Source: Nitrososphaerota archaeon
Lineage (GTDB): Archaea > Thermoproteota > Nitrososphaeria > Nitrososphaerales > CADDZS01
Reading direction: 5' to 3'
Length of the DNA stretch: 64,000 nucleotides
NCBI GenBank assembly: GCA_021325255.1
Contig: JAJPHP010000048.1
Location: 59,369 to 123,368 of the forward strand
Below are positions 62,932-64,000 of the stretch, piece by piece. Under the pieces are notes generated by a model. That model did no database searches. It had not been told where the DNA came from and saw nothing but the letters and a program-made list of their open reading frames with translations. Position 1 is the first letter of the stretch. Every line of letters starts with the position of its first letter. The position numbers and the translations under genes are program-made.

Positions 62932-63131
62932 GGCTTTCTTGCGGGACTATCGCTTTGTGCCACATGTCGCGAATCTCGAAATATCATAACGTCGATTGTA
63001 GGCACTTACAGCTTTTCCTACTCTGCGCACTGTCCGTAACCGTACTGGTATGTGGCATTTCCAAACCATGCAAGATGTCATCCACTACTAGGCAAGCTCT
63101 AAATTCGAGAAATAATCTAATTGCCGTCAGC

Positions 63132-63139
63132 TATATATT
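63132..63139 (+). promoter_or_regulatory. TATA box
   Basis: TATATATT, about 20 bases before ATG 63155 and 31 before ATG 63167. Spacing slightly favours the second ATG for a leaderless message. Confidence 0.55.
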
Positions 63140-63154
63140 TGAAGTACGCTCTCA

Positions 63155-63445
63155 ATGCTCACTGGCATGCTGGACGTCTCTGTGGATAGGAAGGATTCTT
63201 CCAGGGCGGTTGCATATTTTGACGGGAAAGATGCTCGCGTCTTCTGTTTCCTCCGTGAAAAGTTGGGCTGCGATGAGCGCGCCCAAAACGCAATCATCCT
63301 CGTAGGCCTCGTAGCAAAACTCGAAGCGTCTAGCCGAAAGGCCGACCGCCTGAAACTCCGAAAAACCAAACAAGCCTTTGGAGAACTGGTTGGGGTTCCC
63401 TACGAAGAGTTTGATTCGATAGTAAGAGATTTCCCCGACCTATAG
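63155..63445 (+). CDS. Hypothetical small soluble protein
   Basis: 96 aa (92 aa if ATG 63167). Contains DSSRAVAYFDGKDARVF, then a helical basic stretch (EASSRKADRLKLRKTKQAF). No family seen. Ends before a hairpin terminator. Confidence 0.5.
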   Translation: MLTGMLDVSVDRKDSSRAVAYFDGKDARVFCFLREKLGCDERAQNAIILVGLVAKLEASSRKADRLKLRKTKQAFGELVGVPYEEFDSIVRDFPDL

Positions 63446-63537
63446 TCTCTTTGTCTCGGAAACAAATCCTTCTGCGAATTCTCCTCCAAATCCCTTTTTC
63501 CTATTTGGAGCGGAAAATTGAAGGAGAAAGAGACTGC

Positions 63538-63560
63538 AATTTCGAGGAACGAAATTTTTC
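63538..63560 (+). terminator. Terminator hairpin
   Basis: AATTTCG-AGGAA-CGAAATT then TTTC. Between the convergent 63155 and 63574 genes. A second hairpin, CTCCAAAT/ATTTGGAG, is at 63484-63510. Confidence 0.5.
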
Positions 63561-63573
63561 ATTTCGAGTGATA

Positions 63574-63837
63574 CTAGGACAACAGTGCGCTTTCTTCCCC
63601 GTTATCCTGCTCCTTTGTGCCAAAGTCGGAGTCGCTCTGATCGGTCCGAGGAGTAACCCTAGTGTGTTCTCTTATTATCGTCGCCATAGTCAGACCGAAC
63701 ACACCAAACAGCATCAGAGGAAGCACCAGGTAGATGTTCAATCCTTGCAGAAGTGCTGAGACTGCAGCTCCGACGAAGAGCAGGAAGGAGACGAGAATCA
63801 ACGTGCGGGCTTGGCCCGCTTCCCTTGTGCGATTCAA
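63574..63837 (-). CDS. Two-TM small membrane protein
   Basis: 87 aa. TM1 LILVSFLLFVGAAVSALL, TM2 IYLVLPLMLFGVFGLTMATII, then an acidic hydrophilic tail (DQSDSDFGTKEQDNGEE). Unknown function. Confidence 0.5.
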   Translation of the reverse strand: MNRTREAGQARTLILVSFLLFVGAAVSALLQGLNIYLVLPLMLFGVFGLTMATIIREHTRVTPRTDQSDSDFGTKEQDNGEESALLS

Positions 63838-63954
63838 GGCTTATTTCCCCATCTCCGCCTGAGCATGGTTGAAAAGCATTGCTGTTTGGGGCTCAGGTAC
63901 CGTCAAGTTAAGCCCAGTAAGATAAAGGGTTATGGCCAGAAGGACTGATCTCTC

Positions 63955-64000
63955 ATGTTTTTGGTGATGACAAACACGGAAGACGAGTTCCTCCTAGCCA
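63955..64000 (+). CDS. 5' end of a gene cut by the window edge
   Basis: ATG 63955 (or 63967) opens MFLVMTNTEDEFLLA in frame to the edge; GATAAAGGGTTATGG lies about 30 bases upstream as a possible promoter. Too short to identify. Confidence 0.35.
   Translation, partial: MFLVMTNTEDEFLLA

Noticed and set aside
1..64000. CRISPR array
   Set aside because: No regularly spaced repeats were seen anywhere in the window.

Overview
The window is archaeal. The evidence is an A-type ATP synthase (subunits I and K), a clamp-loader small subunit, MCM, a GINS subunit and Hel308 together, an RtcB RNA ligase, intron-bearing tRNA genes, a zinc-containing ferredoxin, TATA boxes about 25-30 bases before start codons, and many TTG/GTG starts. 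Gene content fits the TACK branch, most likely a thaumarchaeote-related lineage that is not an obvious ammonia oxidiser; that placement is inference, as there is no rRNA here.

Layout. 1-9.4 kb: a cell-surface glycan block (GT4 glycosyltransferase, two GT-C-like membrane proteins, an HPr-kinase-like ATPase, a Wzx/MATE-type flippase). 9.8-14 kb: a V4R-domain protein and an ABC importer operon (solute-binding protein, GOLD-like membrane protein, ATPase, permease). 14.3-19 kb: a HIT protein, a frameshifted O-methyltransferase, a double-HTH regulator and two multi-pass membrane proteins. 19.2-25.7 kb: a mercury/soft-metal island: CmtR-like ArsR sensor, mercuric reductase, MerF/MerT-like and other vicinal-cysteine membrane proteins, a zinc-finger/TM/thioredoxin fusion, a divergent secreted thioredoxin, a broken MerP-like HMA domain, and a decayed integrase beside tRNA-Ala. 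25.7-26.2 kb: two intron-bearing tRNA genes. 26.4-31.8 kb: an operon of two small proteins, a degenerate RecA-like ATPase and an apparently catalytically dead PolB2-type polymerase carrying an intein. 32-44.5 kb: ferredoxin, HisS, RFC small subunit with intein, Gins23-like subunit, MCM with two inteins, Hel308. 44.5-64 kb: RtcB, A-ATPase subunits I and K, PyrI, a ParB-like protein, RNase HI, an aminotransferase, a frameshifted Rieske protein, a secreted glycoprotein, TldD/TldE, a 2-oxoacid dehydrogenase E1 alpha, an AbrB-type protein and small membrane or hypothetical proteins.

How it fits together. The replication block couples clamp loading, the CMG-type helicase and a fork-repair helicase, and all four inteins sit in its catalytic sites. 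RtcB is the kind of ligase needed to join exons of the intron-bearing tRNAs. The mer island reads as sense (ArsR), import (MerF/T-like), reduce (MerA), plus an extracytoplasmic thiol relay, next to integration debris. Four genes (O-methyltransferase, HMA protein, integrase, Rieske) are each restored by removing one base from a homopolymer run, so sequencing error must be excluded before calling them pseudogenes.
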